Positions 8,874 to 17,714 of a stretch of DNA of 64,000 nucleotides are shown piece after piece. The notes below the pieces were generated by a model. That model was not told where the DNA came from and made no database searches. It saw nothing but the letters and a program-made list of their open reading frames with translations. The stretch covers positions 7,393-71,392 of the forward strand of contig DASZOL010000069.1 in the NCBI GenBank assembly GCA_035550795.1, in the 5' to 3' direction. Position 1 is the stretch's first letter; every line of letters begins with the position of its first letter. The position numbers and the translations under genes were made by a program. Source of the DNA: DASRDR01 sp035550795 (GTDB lineage: Bacteria; Methylomirabilota; Methylomirabilia; Rokubacteriales; DASRDR01).

Positions 8874-10655
8874 CTAGAGGAGCAGCTCTTCGGGCGTTGA
8901 GGGCAGGTCGCCCAGAGTCTTCGACTCGACCGCGTAGAGGGCCGGCTGGCCGGGAATCCGCACGTACGTCAGGCCGGCCTCCTGCTTCCCCACGGCCAGC
9001 GCGCCGATCGTCCGACCATCCTTGCCGGACAGGGTGACCGTCGTGGCGCCCGCGTCGAGACCGTATCGGGCCGCGTCCCACCCCTGCTCCGCCACGAGAT
9101 CCTTCCACTTGAGGTTGCGGAGCGTCCACACGAGCTCGCTCACGCGGCCGCCCCGGGCCTTCCCCGTCCTCGGCGCCGCGAGCCGCCAGTCCTCTTCACC
9201 CGCGCCCGACCGGTCGAGCGTGAGCGTCACGCTCGGATGCTGAATCGTGATCCGGGCGACGTCCTTCGTATCGAAGGCCTCCGCCAGAGACCGGTCGCGC
9301 AGCTCCATGACGCCGCGCGCCAGCTCCTCCAGCGCCGTCGGGTCGACCGCCGCCACCCTGGCGGGACCCTGGCCGACGACGCTCGCGTACGCGCGGTCCT
9401 TCTCGCGGGCCGCAGCCAGCAGCAGGGTCTTGGGCTCCTTGGCCTCCTTCTCCCAGACGGTGATGCGGACCCGGGGCTTGTCGAGGCCGTAGGTGGCGAG
9501 CCGCTTGGCGTCCTCGGACACGAAGTCACGGGCGCGGAGGTCGCGCGCCTTGAAGAGCACCTGGCTCATCGCGCCCTCGTCGGCAGGGAGCGTCACGGGC
9601 GCCGTGATCCGCCACTTGCCGTCCTGGAGCGCGAGCGCCACCTTGCCCTTGGGGCTCTCGATCTCGACGCGCTCGAGCTTTCCCCGGTCGTAGGCGAAGA
9701 CCGTCTTGTCCCGGAAGGCCATCGCCGAGTCGGGGATGGACTTCCACAGCTCCTCCTCCACCAGGAACACCGCACCGTCACCTTCACGCTGGGCATACAC
9801 GGCCTTCTTGCCCGGCACCGCCTTGCCGAAGCGCAGCGTTCGCACGGTCCGCGAGGCCTCCTCGCCCACCCCGAGCGTGAGTCGGGCCGGCCGGTCGAGC
9901 CCGTACTCCGCCAGGCTCTTGGGCGCGTCGGTCACGAACTCCTTGATTTTCGCGGCGTGGAGCTTCTCGAGGAGCCCGCTGATCGCCTCCCGGTCCGCCG
10001 GAGCCGCGAGGGGAGCCGTGAGCTGCCACTCGTCGGCGCCCTTGACCCCCGCCGCCGCGACCACCTGGCCCGCCGGTCCCCGCACCTCGACGGCCTTGAC
10101 GTCCTTGCGTTCGAACGCGACCAGCGTGCGGTCGCGGAACTCGCCGGCCGGCTTCTGAACGTCTCGGAGAAGACCCTCGGGCACCAGGAGGACGGCAGGC
10201 TTGCCCGTCTCCTGGGCGTAGGCCCAGATGCCGGACGGGCTCTTCGCGCCAAGCTTGACGCCGCGCTCCTGTCCCTTGGCCTTGAAGGTCACCTCGGCGG
10301 CGGGAGGCGCGAGCCCGAAGTCCGCCGGCTGCGCGGGGTGGGCCTCGATCTCGCGCTCGACCCGGAGGGTCGCCAGCGACGTCGCGAGGTCGTCCGCCGC
10401 CCGCCGGTCGGCCAGGGCCGCCACCGGCGCCACCAGGCTCCAGGTCTCACCGGCCTTCCTGAGGTGTAGCGCGTCGGCGCCGCCCTTCCGGACGACGATC
10501 TCCTCGACGTCCTTCCCCTCCAGGCCCTTCCAGAGATGGTCCTTGATCGCGGCGGCCTTCTCGCGCTCGGGCCCCTGGCGGATGTCGTAGACGTAGTAGA
10601 AGGTGCCGAGCCCGAGCAGGAGAACGGCCAGTACCGTCGTCGTCAGCCAGCGCAT
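8874..10655 (-). CDS. DUF4340 domain-containing membrane-anchored protein
   Basis: This 593-residue protein has one N-terminal membrane segment (about residues 3-22) and a large extracytoplasmic part of repeated DUF4340 modules. Each module follows the pattern of a tryptophan- or arginine-rich strand, TAPLAAPADREAISGLLEKL-like helix, then a YGLD turn; YGLD or FGLA occurs four times. The ATG at 10655 begins MRWLTTTVLAVLLLG; longer in-frame starts run into the upstream gene. Genes for such proteins commonly follow GldG-type genes, and here it is the fourth gene of that operon. The molecular role is unknown. Confidence 0.88.
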   Translation of the reverse strand: MRWLTTTVLAVLLLGLGTFYYVYDIRQGPEREKAAAIKDHLWKGLEGKDVEEIVVRKGGADALHLRKAGETWSLVAPVAALADRRAADDLATSLATLRVEREIEAHPAQPADFGLAPPAAEVTFKAKGQERGVKLGAKSPSGIWAYAQETGKPAVLLVPEGLLRDVQKPAGEFRDRTLVAFERKDVKAVEVRGPAGQVVAAAGVKGADEWQLTAPLAAPADREAISGLLEKLHAAKIKEFVTDAPKSLAEYGLDRPARLTLGVGEEASRTVRTLRFGKAVPGKKAVYAQREGDGAVFLVEEELWKSIPDSAMAFRDKTVFAYDRGKLERVEIESPKGKVALALQDGKWRITAPVTLPADEGAMSQVLFKARDLRARDFVSEDAKRLATYGLDKPRVRITVWEKEAKEPKTLLLAAAREKDRAYASVVGQGPARVAAVDPTALEELARGVMELRDRSLAEAFDTKDVARITIQHPSVTLTLDRSGAGEEDWRLAAPRTGKARGGRVSELVWTLRNLKWKDLVAEQGWDAARYGLDAGATTVTLSGKDGRTIGALAVGKQEAGLTYVRIPGQPALYAVESKTLGDLPSTPEELLL

Positions 10656-10669
10656 CCGTCGACTCCGCG

Positions 10670-12235
10670 CTACCGCCCGCGCCGCCGGGCCACGGCCACC
10701 CCGCCCGCCGCGATCACTGCCAGCGGGATGAGCACCACCGGCACGAGAAACACGACCTGGCCCTGGGCGGCGGTCAGGAAGACCGGAGCGCTCCGGGCCT
10801 CCCGCGGCCGCACCGCGATCAGATTCTCCTCCTCGGCGAGCCACGACAGCGTGTTGAGGAAGAAGTCGCGGTTGCCGGAGAGGTTGACGAACTCGTTCCC
10901 CGCGAAGTCGGAGTCGCCGATCAGCACGATCCGCGCCTTCGCTCCCTTCCGCTCGGCGGGCGCGTCCTTGGCGTCGAGCGTCGCGACCGCGGCGACGGTG
11001 AGGGGCCCCCGCGTCTCGCCGGGATCGGGCTTGACCTGGCCGGTGCGAATCTGGTCCTGGCTGGTCTCGGCCCAGCTCTCGCCGGACGTCCGCGCGAGCC
11101 CCTGCGCGGTCACGCCCTCGGGCGCCTTCTCCTTCACGGAGACGGTGCGCGCGACCGGGAAGAAGGTCGCAAACCGGAAGTCGCGGGTGATCGGGTGCGA
11201 GAGGTAGTCCCCGACAACCGGGATCTCCGGCCCCGCGCCGGCCTGGCGGCCCTGGGGGTTGATGTCGATGATCACGTCGTTCCCGAGGCCGAGCCCCCAG
11301 CGCTCGAGGCTCGGTCCCAGCCCGGTGGTCTGGAACGGATCGATCATGAAGAGGATCTTGCCGGCCCGGGCCACGTATCCGGCCAGGGCGTCGATCTCGG
11401 TGGGCAGGAGCTCCTTCTGGGGGCCGGCAACGACCACGATGGTGGCGTCGTCCGGCACCTTGGGCTCGCGGGCGAGGAGGAGATCCTTGACGTCGTAGTT
11501 GAGCTTCTCGATGGCGGACTTCATCTGACCGTAGCCCGTCCGCTCGCTCGAGCCTGGGTCCTTCTCACCGTGCCCCTTGAGGAAGTAGATGACACGCTTG
11601 CCCGAGCGCGTGACTCGGACGATCCCGTTCGTCAGCTTCTCCTCGTCCACGTCCTGGAGCTTCTCCTGCTTCTTCTGCCCGTCGGGCAGGACGGCTTCCA
11701 GGACAACCGTGCCGTAGGTCTCAAAGTTGTACTGCCGGGCCAGCAGCGGATTCCGGTCCGCGTCGACGACTTCCCAGGTGAACTTCCCGTTCGAGCGCTG
11801 CGCGTACTGCTTGAGGAGATCCTCGGCCGCCCGCTTGTTCGGCTGATCCGGCCGGAAGAAGGCGACCGCCTTGACGGGCACGGCCAGCTCGCTGGCGATC
11901 TTCACGGTCTGGGGGGACAGGCTCCAGCGCTTGTTCTCGGTCAGGTCCACCCGCCAGTTGTGCCGGTACGACACCGCCTCGACCAGCGCGATGACTCCCA
12001 GGATCAGGACGACCAGGATCGCCGCGTTGAGGCCGTACCGGGCCGCCCGCCCGGCCAGGGCCCGGCGCACGTTGCTCGCAAAGCTCGCGTACAGACCGAA
12101 CAGCAGCACCAGTCCGCCGAGAATCAGCAGCGCCGGCCAGACCTTGGTCCACGACGGCCGGTAGGTCTGGAGGACGAAGCCCGCCACCAAGCCGGCGAGG
12201 CCGAAGAAGAGTGCCGGAGTCCCGAGTCGCTCCAT
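10670..12235 (-). CDS. GldG-family ABC transporter auxiliary protein
   Basis: This 521-residue membrane protein has three predicted helices in the first 110 residues, a large extracytoplasmic domain beginning WRVDLTENKRWSLSPQTVKI (the hallmark of the GldG/IFT52-like family), and a C-terminal helix just before a basic tail. The middle part includes VIYFLKGHGEKDP and LFMIDPFQ, also typical. The ATG at 12235 lies five bases after the stop of the ABC permease gene. Family members partner GldF and GldA in gliding bacteria, but orthologues are widespread in non-gliders, so no motility role is claimed. Confidence 0.9.
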   Translation of the reverse strand: MERLGTPALFFGLAGLVAGFVLQTYRPSWTKVWPALLILGGLVLLFGLYASFASNVRRALAGRAARYGLNAAILVVLILGVIALVEAVSYRHNWRVDLTENKRWSLSPQTVKIASELAVPVKAVAFFRPDQPNKRAAEDLLKQYAQRSNGKFTWEVVDADRNPLLARQYNFETYGTVVLEAVLPDGQKKQEKLQDVDEEKLTNGIVRVTRSGKRVIYFLKGHGEKDPGSSERTGYGQMKSAIEKLNYDVKDLLLAREPKVPDDATIVVVAGPQKELLPTEIDALAGYVARAGKILFMIDPFQTTGLGPSLERWGLGLGNDVIIDINPQGRQAGAGPEIPVVGDYLSHPITRDFRFATFFPVARTVSVKEKAPEGVTAQGLARTSGESWAETSQDQIRTGQVKPDPGETRGPLTVAAVATLDAKDAPAERKGAKARIVLIGDSDFAGNEFVNLSGNRDFFLNTLSWLAEEENLIAVRPREARSAPVFLTAAQGQVVFLVPVVLIPLAVIAAGGVAVARRRGR

Positions 12236-12240
12236 GTCGG

Positions 12241-13008
12241 TCAGCCTCTCCAGCGCTTCGAATCGAGCGAACGCAAGGTGAGGAACAGGGCCAGGATCGT
12301 GAGGTTCAGGTAGTAGATCAGGTCCTTCGTGTCGATCACGCCCTTCGCGAACGACTCGAAGTGCTCGGTGAGGGACACGTGGGAGAGCACTCGCCCGAGG
12401 GCCCCCCCCGCGGAGTCGGAGGCCCAGGCGATCACCCAGAAGATCAGGAGCGTCCCGAAGGTCGCGACGGCCGCCACGATCTGATTCTCGGTCAGGGACG
12501 AGATGAGGATCCCGATCGCGATGAACGCCGCGCCCTGGAGCAGGAGCCCCAGATACCCGGTCGCCAGCGGCCCCCACTCCACCGGGGTGACCCAGGCCAC
12601 GATCAGTGGATAGGCGGCGGTCAGGGCCAGCATGGCGGCGAAGACGGCGAGCGCGGCCAGGTACTTTCCGAGCAGGACCTCGCCGTCCCGGACCGGGTAG
12701 GTCAGGAGCAGCTCGATCGTCCCGCTCTTCTTCTCCTCGGCGAACAGACGCATCGTGAGAATCGGCATCATCAGCAGCATGATGACGCTGATGTTCTGGA
12801 ACAGGGGCCGCAGGACGCCCTCGGTGACCGAGAGGTCACGCGCCATCATGGGATTCATCGCCGACTGCATGCTCATGATCGTGTAAAACGCGAACACGTT
12901 GTAGAAGAACCAGCCGCTGATCAGCGAGAAGATCGCCAGGACCGCATAGGCGATGGGCGAGCTGAAGTACACCCGGAGCTCCTTCTTGAAGACGGCCCAG
13001 GTCCTCAT
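12241..13008 (-). CDS. ABC-2 type transporter permease (GldF-like)
   Basis: This 255-residue integral membrane permease has six predicted helices. It begins MRTWAVFKKELRVYFSSPIAYAV, the classic ABC-2/GldF N-terminus, and holds the conserved MRLFAEEKKSGTIELLLTYPVRDGEVLLGKYLAAL segment (described here by its ends, MRLFAEEK and LLLTYPV). It overlaps the ATPase gene by four bases and is followed by the gldG-like gene. Together they form an exporter of unknown cargo. Confidence 0.92.
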   Translation of the reverse strand: MRTWAVFKKELRVYFSSPIAYAVLAIFSLISGWFFYNVFAFYTIMSMQSAMNPMMARDLSVTEGVLRPLFQNISVIMLLMMPILTMRLFAEEKKSGTIELLLTYPVRDGEVLLGKYLAALAVFAAMLALTAAYPLIVAWVTPVEWGPLATGYLGLLLQGAAFIAIGILISSLTENQIVAAVATFGTLLIFWVIAWASDSAGGALGRVLSHVSLTEHFESFAKGVIDTKDLIYYLNLTILALFLTLRSLDSKRWRG

Positions 13009-13994
13009 GGCGCCACGTCCTCCGCCGCCGCGGCGCCGGCGTCGACCATTGCCTCGTCGTGCTCCTCGCCCGCCACCACGCGGATAAACAGGTCCTCGAG
13101 CGACAGGCCGAGGGCGCGCAGCTCGAGAAGACCCCAGCGCTGCTGCGCGGCCAGCTGGGCCACGTCCCGCCTGACGTCCCGCGCCCGGTCCGCCTCCAGG
13201 ACGAACGTGCCGACGCCGTCGCTGCCGCCCCGGCTCTCCACCCGTTGGACGCCGGGCAGGGCCCGGAGCGACCGGGCGATCAGCTCGGGCGGGCCCTCGA
13301 TCTGCGCTTGCACCCGCGCCACCGGGGAGAGCTCTTGCATCAGCCGATCGAGGGGGCCGGACGCGACGATCCGGCCGCGGTTGATGATGACCACCCCCTC
13401 GCAGACCATCGACACCTCGGGCAGGATGTGCGTCGAGAGGATGACCGTGTGGGCGCCGGCCAGCGACTTGATGAGCTGGCGGATCCCGACAATCTGCTTG
13501 GGATCGAGTCCGATCGTCGGCTCGTCAAGGATGAGGACCTCCGGATCGGCGATGAGCGCCTGGGCCAGGCCAACTCGCTGGCGGTACCCCTTCGAGAGTC
13601 GCCCGATCAGCCGCTCACGTACGTCGGGGATCTGGCATTGTTCGAGAACCTCCCCGACCCGGCGCAGCCGCTCGCTCCGGCCCAGCCCCTTGATGTGGGC
13701 GACGAAATCGAGGTACGCGGCCACCGTCATGTCCCCGTAGAGCGGGACGTTCTCAGGGAGGTAGCCGATGCGGCGCCGCACCTCCAGGGACTGCTCGAAC
13801 ACGTCGTAGCCGGCCACCCGAGCGGTCCCGCTGGACGCGGGCATGAAGCAGGAGAGGATCCGCATGGTCGTCGTCTTGCCCGCCCCGTTCGGGCCCAGGA
13901 AGCCGACGACCTGGCCCTTCTCGACGGCGAAGGAGACGTCCTGGATGGCCGGCACCGGCCCGTAACGCTTGGTGAGGCGATCGACCTCGATCAT
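13005..13994 (-). CDS. ABC transporter ATP-binding protein (GldA-like)
   Basis: This 329-residue ATPase powers the exporter. Walker A is GPNGAGKTTT at about 35-44, the signature region reads LSKGYRQRVGLAQALI, and Walker B is LILDEPTIGLDP, followed by the H-loop in LSTHILPE. The C-terminal 100 residues form an accessory domain common in ABC-2 exporters (RVQAQIEGPPELIARSLRAL region). It is the first gene of a tight four-gene operon. Confidence 0.94.
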   Translation of the reverse strand: MIEVDRLTKRYGPVPAIQDVSFAVEKGQVVGFLGPNGAGKTTTMRILSCFMPASSGTARVAGYDVFEQSLEVRRRIGYLPENVPLYGDMTVAAYLDFVAHIKGLGRSERLRRVGEVLEQCQIPDVRERLIGRLSKGYRQRVGLAQALIADPEVLILDEPTIGLDPKQIVGIRQLIKSLAGAHTVILSTHILPEVSMVCEGVVIINRGRIVASGPLDRLMQELSPVARVQAQIEGPPELIARSLRALPGVQRVESRGGSDGVGTFVLEADRARDVRRDVAQLAAQQRWGLLELRALGLSLEDLFIRVVAGEEHDEAMVDAGAAAAEDVAP

Positions 13995-14377
13995 CGCTCG
14001 TCGCTCCGCTCCCGTGGAAACGCACGCTGAATCATCGACCGGAGAATTGGGGCGCTGTCGCGGCTCCCTGCAGGACGACGGGACTGCGATCAGTCACGAA
14101 GTATAGCATAGGGCCGTCGCGCGGATCCCGCGACCGGGTCCCGGAGCCGGGCGGCCGGCCGGGCCGCCCGGCTCCGATGAGCCCCGCGAGCCGCCCGCCG
14201 GCGGTGACGTCGGTGCGCCCGACGCTCGTGCCGGGGGGGAACCCCGCCATTGTCAGGATGTCCCCCGTGATGGGCACCGGGAAGCCCGCGCCGCCCCGAG
14301 ATCCGCACGTCGTTCGGGGTGACCGTGAAGTCCGAAGGCCCGCCGGATCACCCCCCGCCGGCCGGCGCGGGCGGCGG
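13995..14377. other. Non-coding spacer upstream of the ABC exporter operon
   Basis: These 383 bases contain no convincing gene; the open frames present lack a ribosome site and have no recognisable protein character. On the minus strand a TATACT at 14105-14100 within a small AT-rich island (14099-14110) is a possible -10 element for the exporter operon, although the matching -35 is poor. A strong inverted repeat lies at 14143-14175 and is listed separately. Confidence 0.6.
14143..14175 (-). terminator. 14-bp perfect inverted repeat downstream of the thioesterase gene
   Basis: GGAGCCGGGCGGCC (14143-14156) and GGCCGCCCGGCTCC (14162-14175) pair perfectly around a 5-base loop. It lies about 200 bases past the hotdog-thioesterase stop and upstream of the ABC exporter operon. 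No T-run follows. It could end the upstream transcript or act as an RNA structure. Confidence 0.45.
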
Positions 14378-14785
14378 TCACGCAGAGGCGGTCTCCGGGG
14401 CCAGAAGTGGCTCGAGCCAGTCGGGGATGGCGATCATGCGCTGGGTTTCCGGATTCCAGCAGGCATGCCGCGTCTCCCCCGTGGCGACGGGCTCCCCCGT
14501 CTCCACCTGCCGGATGTCGTACCGGAAGACGAACGACGCCCGCTTCCGCTCGCTGATCCAGCATCGCACGCGCAGCAGGTCGTCCAGCCGCGCGGGCTTG
14601 ATGTACCGCACCGACGCCTCGACGACAGGCATGTGGACCTTCCGGTCCACCGTCGACATCGGAAGGCCGTGCTGGCGGAGGAACTCCACGCGGCCGACCT
14701 CGAAGTATGTGAGGTAGTTCCCGTAGTAGACGACGCCCATGGTGTCGGTCTCGGCGTACCGCACCCGGATCGTCGTCTCGCACAC
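14378..14785 (-). CDS. Acyl-CoA thioesterase, YbgC/4HBT hotdog family
   Basis: This is a single-hotdog thioesterase of about 135 residues. It starts with the family pattern IRVRYAETDTMGVVYYGNYL, where the Asp is the catalytic residue, followed by YFEVGRVEFLR. It would hydrolyse acyl-CoA or aroyl-CoA esters in the cytoplasm. The frame is open to 14899, but the extra residues are arginine-rich and unlike the family. I chose the GTG at 14785; another GTG at 14788 is equally possible. It lies 156 bases after the AAA ATPase stop. Confidence 0.87.
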   Translation of the reverse strand: MCETTIRVRYAETDTMGVVYYGNYLTYFEVGRVEFLRQHGLPMSTVDRKVHMPVVEASVRYIKPARLDDLLRVRCWISERKRASFVFRYDIRQVETGEPVATGETRHACWNPETQRMIAIPDWLEPLLAPETASA

Positions 14786-14941
14786 CACCGCGTCGTGCGG
14801 CCTCTCAGCAACGCGGCGGGACGATGGAACGTCGCTGTCCCCCGGCGGGCGCCGCCCGCGTCTCCGGCCCCGGGCCCGGCGGCGGCGACGCCGCACCACG
14901 CCACCCGCGGCACCGGCGCCTCCGGAAGGGACGCGGCGGCA

Positions 14942-15898
14942 TCAGAGGTACTGACCGTAGCGGATCTTGACGACCACGTCCCGGACGCGGCGCGACTCGT
15001 CCACCGCGGTCATGAGGTCCGCCGTCCGGACGAGGCCCGGGTCCTGCCCGCCTCCCGCCTGGTGGACCTTCTCCTCGAGCGCACGGTGTATCACCTCGGC
15101 GACCTCGCCGCCGCTCATCCCGGCCAGCCGGGACACGAGCAGGTCAGGGTCGATGGGCTCGAAGAGCGTCCGCTCGGCCATCGCCTCCGCGCGCTTGCGC
15201 TGGATCTCGAGGATCTCCCGCAGCGCCGGGCCGTCGGGCAGCGGCACCTCGATGAGGTGGTCCAGGCGCCCGGGAGCGATGAGGAACGATCCGATTCCGT
15301 CCGGGCGGCTCGTCGAGGCGAGGACCAGGAGCGAGGGGAAGGCCCGCAGCCCGTCGAGCAGCTCACAGATCCCGATCAGGAGCGGCGCCGCCGCCTCCCG
15401 GGCGCGCTCGGGAGGAAGCATGTGCTCGAACGAGAGGGCCTCCGCGTCCTCGAAGTAGAGGACGCCCTTCCCCTCCGAGCCGGCGAGCTGGAACACCTCC
15501 TTGATCACCTCGGCCGCCAGCGGGCCGACCTTGGAGGTGAGGGTCGCCAGCCGGAAGTGATAGAAGAGCGCTTCCGACAACGTCGCCAGGGCCTTCGCGA
15601 GCAGCGTCTTCCCGTTGCCGGGCGGTCCGTAGAGGAGTCCGCCGCGCGGCGGGGCGATGCCCCAGCGCCGGTAGAGCTCGGGCGTCCGGAGCGCGTGGGA
15701 CAGCCCGCTGATCGCGGCCTTCGCGCTCTCGGCGCCCCCGATCATCCCGAAGGTCACCTCCGGCCGCGGGATGACCTCGACCCGCCCCCGGAGGTCCCCG
15801 AACTTCGGCTCGAGCTTGCCGACCAGATCGTCCAGACGGCGCTGGACGGCCCACTCCACCGCGGGCAGGGCGCGGCTCGATCCCGCTGCGTCGCGCAC
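14942..15898 (-). CDS. AAA-family ATPase with altered Walker B acids
   Basis: This 318-residue single-AAA-domain protein resembles FtsH/proteasomal-type ATPases but has no protease or membrane segment. Walker A is GPPGNGKT at 91-98. The Walker B position reads VLYFEDAEAL at about 147-156 in place of the usual IDEID, so the two acids appear swapped (Glu150, Asp151). Sensor 1 is STSRPDG rather than ATNRPD. The helical lid follows (SRLAGMSGGEVAEVIHRALEEK). The GTG at 15898 begins six bases past the DUF151 gene stop, suggesting one operon. It is probably a protein-remodelling ATPase; its substrate is unknown. Confidence 0.85.
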   Translation of the reverse strand: MRDAAGSSRALPAVEWAVQRRLDDLVGKLEPKFGDLRGRVEVIPRPEVTFGMIGGAESAKAAISGLSHALRTPELYRRWGIAPPRGGLLYGPPGNGKTLLAKALATLSEALFYHFRLATLTSKVGPLAAEVIKEVFQLAGSEGKGVLYFEDAEALSFEHMLPPERAREAAAPLLIGICELLDGLRAFPSLLVLASTSRPDGIGSFLIAPGRLDHLIEVPLPDGPALREILEIQRKRAEAMAERTLFEPIDPDLLVSRLAGMSGGEVAEVIHRALEEKVHQAGGGQDPGLVRTADLMTAVDESRRVRDVVVKIRYGQYL

Positions 15899-15904
15899 GC
15901 GCGG

Positions 15905-16432
15905 TCAGAACGTCGGGGGGGACCCGGCCTTGGGCAGGGCCCGCTCCGCCTTCTCGAAGACCTGGTCCTCCACGAGGATGGGCACCCGAGCCCGGAGCGC
16001 CAGTGCGATGGCATCCGAGGGTCGGGAGTCGATGGTGAGCTGGGTCCCTGCGGCTTCGAGGTGGAGCTGAGCGTAGTACACGTCGTCCCGCAGATCCGTC
16101 ACGACGATGCGCTTGAGGGAGGCACGGAGATCGCCGAGAACGTTGAGGAACAGGTCGTGCGTCAGCGGGCGCGGGGGGGTGAGCCCCTGGAGCGCGATGG
16201 CGATCCCGTTGGCCTCGAACGGACCGATGCTCATCGCGAGCGGCCGTCGGTCTCGCTTGCCCTGGAGAAGCACGACCGGCTGGCGCGTGCTCGGGTCCAG
16301 GACGACGCCCGTGACCTCCGCCTCCTGCGGGCTCGGTGGCGGCCCGCCCGCCTTCGGCGGCGCGGTCGCGCCCAGGCCCATGAGTCCCACCAGCGCCGCC
16401 ATGGCCAGTGTCCGCGATCGCGCTCCCCGCAT
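15905..16432 (-). CDS. DUF151 bifunctional nuclease-domain protein with signal peptide
   Basis: This 175-residue protein has an N-terminal signal-like segment (about 1-24, LAMAALVGLMGLGATA) and one DUF151/BFN domain. Domain markers are PVVLLQGKRDRRPLAMSIGPFEANGIA, LTHDLFLNVL and DSRPSDAIALALRARVPILVED, of which DSRPSDAIALA is the family hallmark. Plant and bacterial relatives have reported RNase/DNase activity. Export of such a domain is less usual and may mean a periplasmic role, or the N-terminus may be a membrane anchor. Upstream, AGTATA at 16472-16477 reads TATACT on this strand, a possible -10. Confidence 0.88.
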   Translation of the reverse strand: MRGARSRTLAMAALVGLMGLGATAPPKAGGPPPSPQEAEVTGVVLDPSTRQPVVLLQGKRDRRPLAMSIGPFEANGIAIALQGLTPPRPLTHDLFLNVLGDLRASLKRIVVTDLRDDVYYAQLHLEAAGTQLTIDSRPSDAIALALRARVPILVEDQVFEKAERALPKAGSPPTF

Positions 16433-16522
16433 GGCGCATCCTCCCCCAGCGCCCCCGCGCCGTGCGCGCAGTATACCCCATCTCGCGCGCGCGGCCTCCG
16501 GGCCGGACCCAGGACCTGGCGG

Positions 16523-17689
16523 TCAGCGCTCCAGCCGGAACGCAAGGACGCACGCGCCGGCGAGCAGGACGCTCAGGATGGCGAACATCGGCCCGTAGCC
16601 GACCGCGTGCGCCAGGTGACCGAAGCCGGCGGCGCCCGCGGCCTGGCCCACCAGGATGAAGGCCATGAACACGCCCATGACGCGGCCGCGCCGCTCCGGC
16701 GGCGTCAGGTCCACGACCAGCGCCGTCAAGGCCGGATAGAGGAACCCGTGCGCGGCCCCGGCGAGGACGCCCGCCAGGGCCAGGAAGGGACCGGCCGCCA
16801 GCCCGACGCCCCGCAGCAGGCCGAGACCGGCCAGCAGCACGGTGCCGGCGGCCTGGAGCACCATCGCCGGGATGATCACGGCCCGCCGGCCCGCGGTGTC
16901 CGCAAGGCCGCTGCTCGTCGCTCGCAGGACGAGGGCCGCGCTCGAGTAGGCCACCGCGAAAACGCCCACCCATCGGACCCCGAGGTCGAGCGCATAGGTC
17001 GGAAAGAACGTGAACATCACGCCTTGGCCGAGACCGAAGGCCGCCCCGAGCGCCAGCGGGAGCCGCGGCGCCCCCGCGATGCCGCGCAGGAGGCCGGGCA
17101 GGCCCTCGCCGGCCGCCGGGCGGGGGGCGGGCGGCAGCGCGAGCCGCGCGGACATCCCGGCGGCCAGGAACGAGAGGGTGGCCGAGGCCAGGAAGAGGCC
17201 GCGGAAGCCGGCCGCCTGAACCACCAGCTCCCCGAGGGCCGGACCCACGGCGCCGGAGATGAGCCCGGAGATCCCGAAGATCCCGAGGGCCTGGCCCCGC
17301 CGGTCCGGCGGGGCCAGGTCCACGACCACCGTGAAGTTGGCGATGAAGAAGATGGAGAAGGCTGCGCCCTGCAAGGCGCGGAGCAATGGAAACCACCCGA
17401 GGGCCTCCGGGACGGCCGCGAAGGCCAGCGCCACCGCGCCGGTCAGGACGGCCCCGCTCACGAGGAACGCCCGGCGCCCCCCGCGGTCGACCCACGCGCC
17501 GACCAGCGGCTGGACGACGATCGCCGACGCGTTGTAGCACGCCATCGTCAGTCCGAGCTGTCCGTCCGTCGCGCCGAGCTGCCGGAGGTGGAGCGGCAGC
17601 AGGACGAAACCCCCGAGCCCGGTGAAGAAGAGGAAGTTCATGGCCGCCGCGGTCAGGAACGCGGCGGTGAGGATCGTGGAGGAGGGCAT
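16523..17689 (-). CDS. MFS transporter
   Basis: This 388-residue major facilitator has twelve predicted helices. The loop 2-3 motif appears as GAWVDRGGRRAFLVSG and the corresponding loop 8-9 motif as GLADTAGRRAVIIPA. The ending KDRRGRVMGVF-like segment (PPERRGRVMGVFMAFI) is typical of drug- or metabolite-efflux carriers of this size. It starts 25 bases after the adenine deaminase stop, so it may carry purines or a related compound; that is only inference from position. Confidence 0.9.
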   Translation of the reverse strand: MPSSTILTAAFLTAAAMNFLFFTGLGGFVLLPLHLRQLGATDGQLGLTMACYNASAIVVQPLVGAWVDRGGRRAFLVSGAVLTGAVALAFAAVPEALGWFPLLRALQGAAFSIFFIANFTVVVDLAPPDRRGQALGIFGISGLISGAVGPALGELVVQAAGFRGLFLASATLSFLAAGMSARLALPPAPRPAAGEGLPGLLRGIAGAPRLPLALGAAFGLGQGVMFTFFPTYALDLGVRWVGVFAVAYSSAALVLRATSSGLADTAGRRAVIIPAMVLQAAGTVLLAGLGLLRGVGLAAGPFLALAGVLAGAAHGFLYPALTALVVDLTPPERRGRVMGVFMAFILVGQAAGAAGFGHLAHAVGYGPMFAILSVLLAGACVLAFRLER

Positions 17690-17714
17690 CGACGGGCGGC
17701 GGGATGCCCGCCCG

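Noticed and set aside
14032..14277. Minus-strand open frame in the spacer upstream of the ABC exporter operon
   Set aside because: It contains the perfect 14-bp inverted repeat, lacks a ribosome site and shows no protein-like composition.
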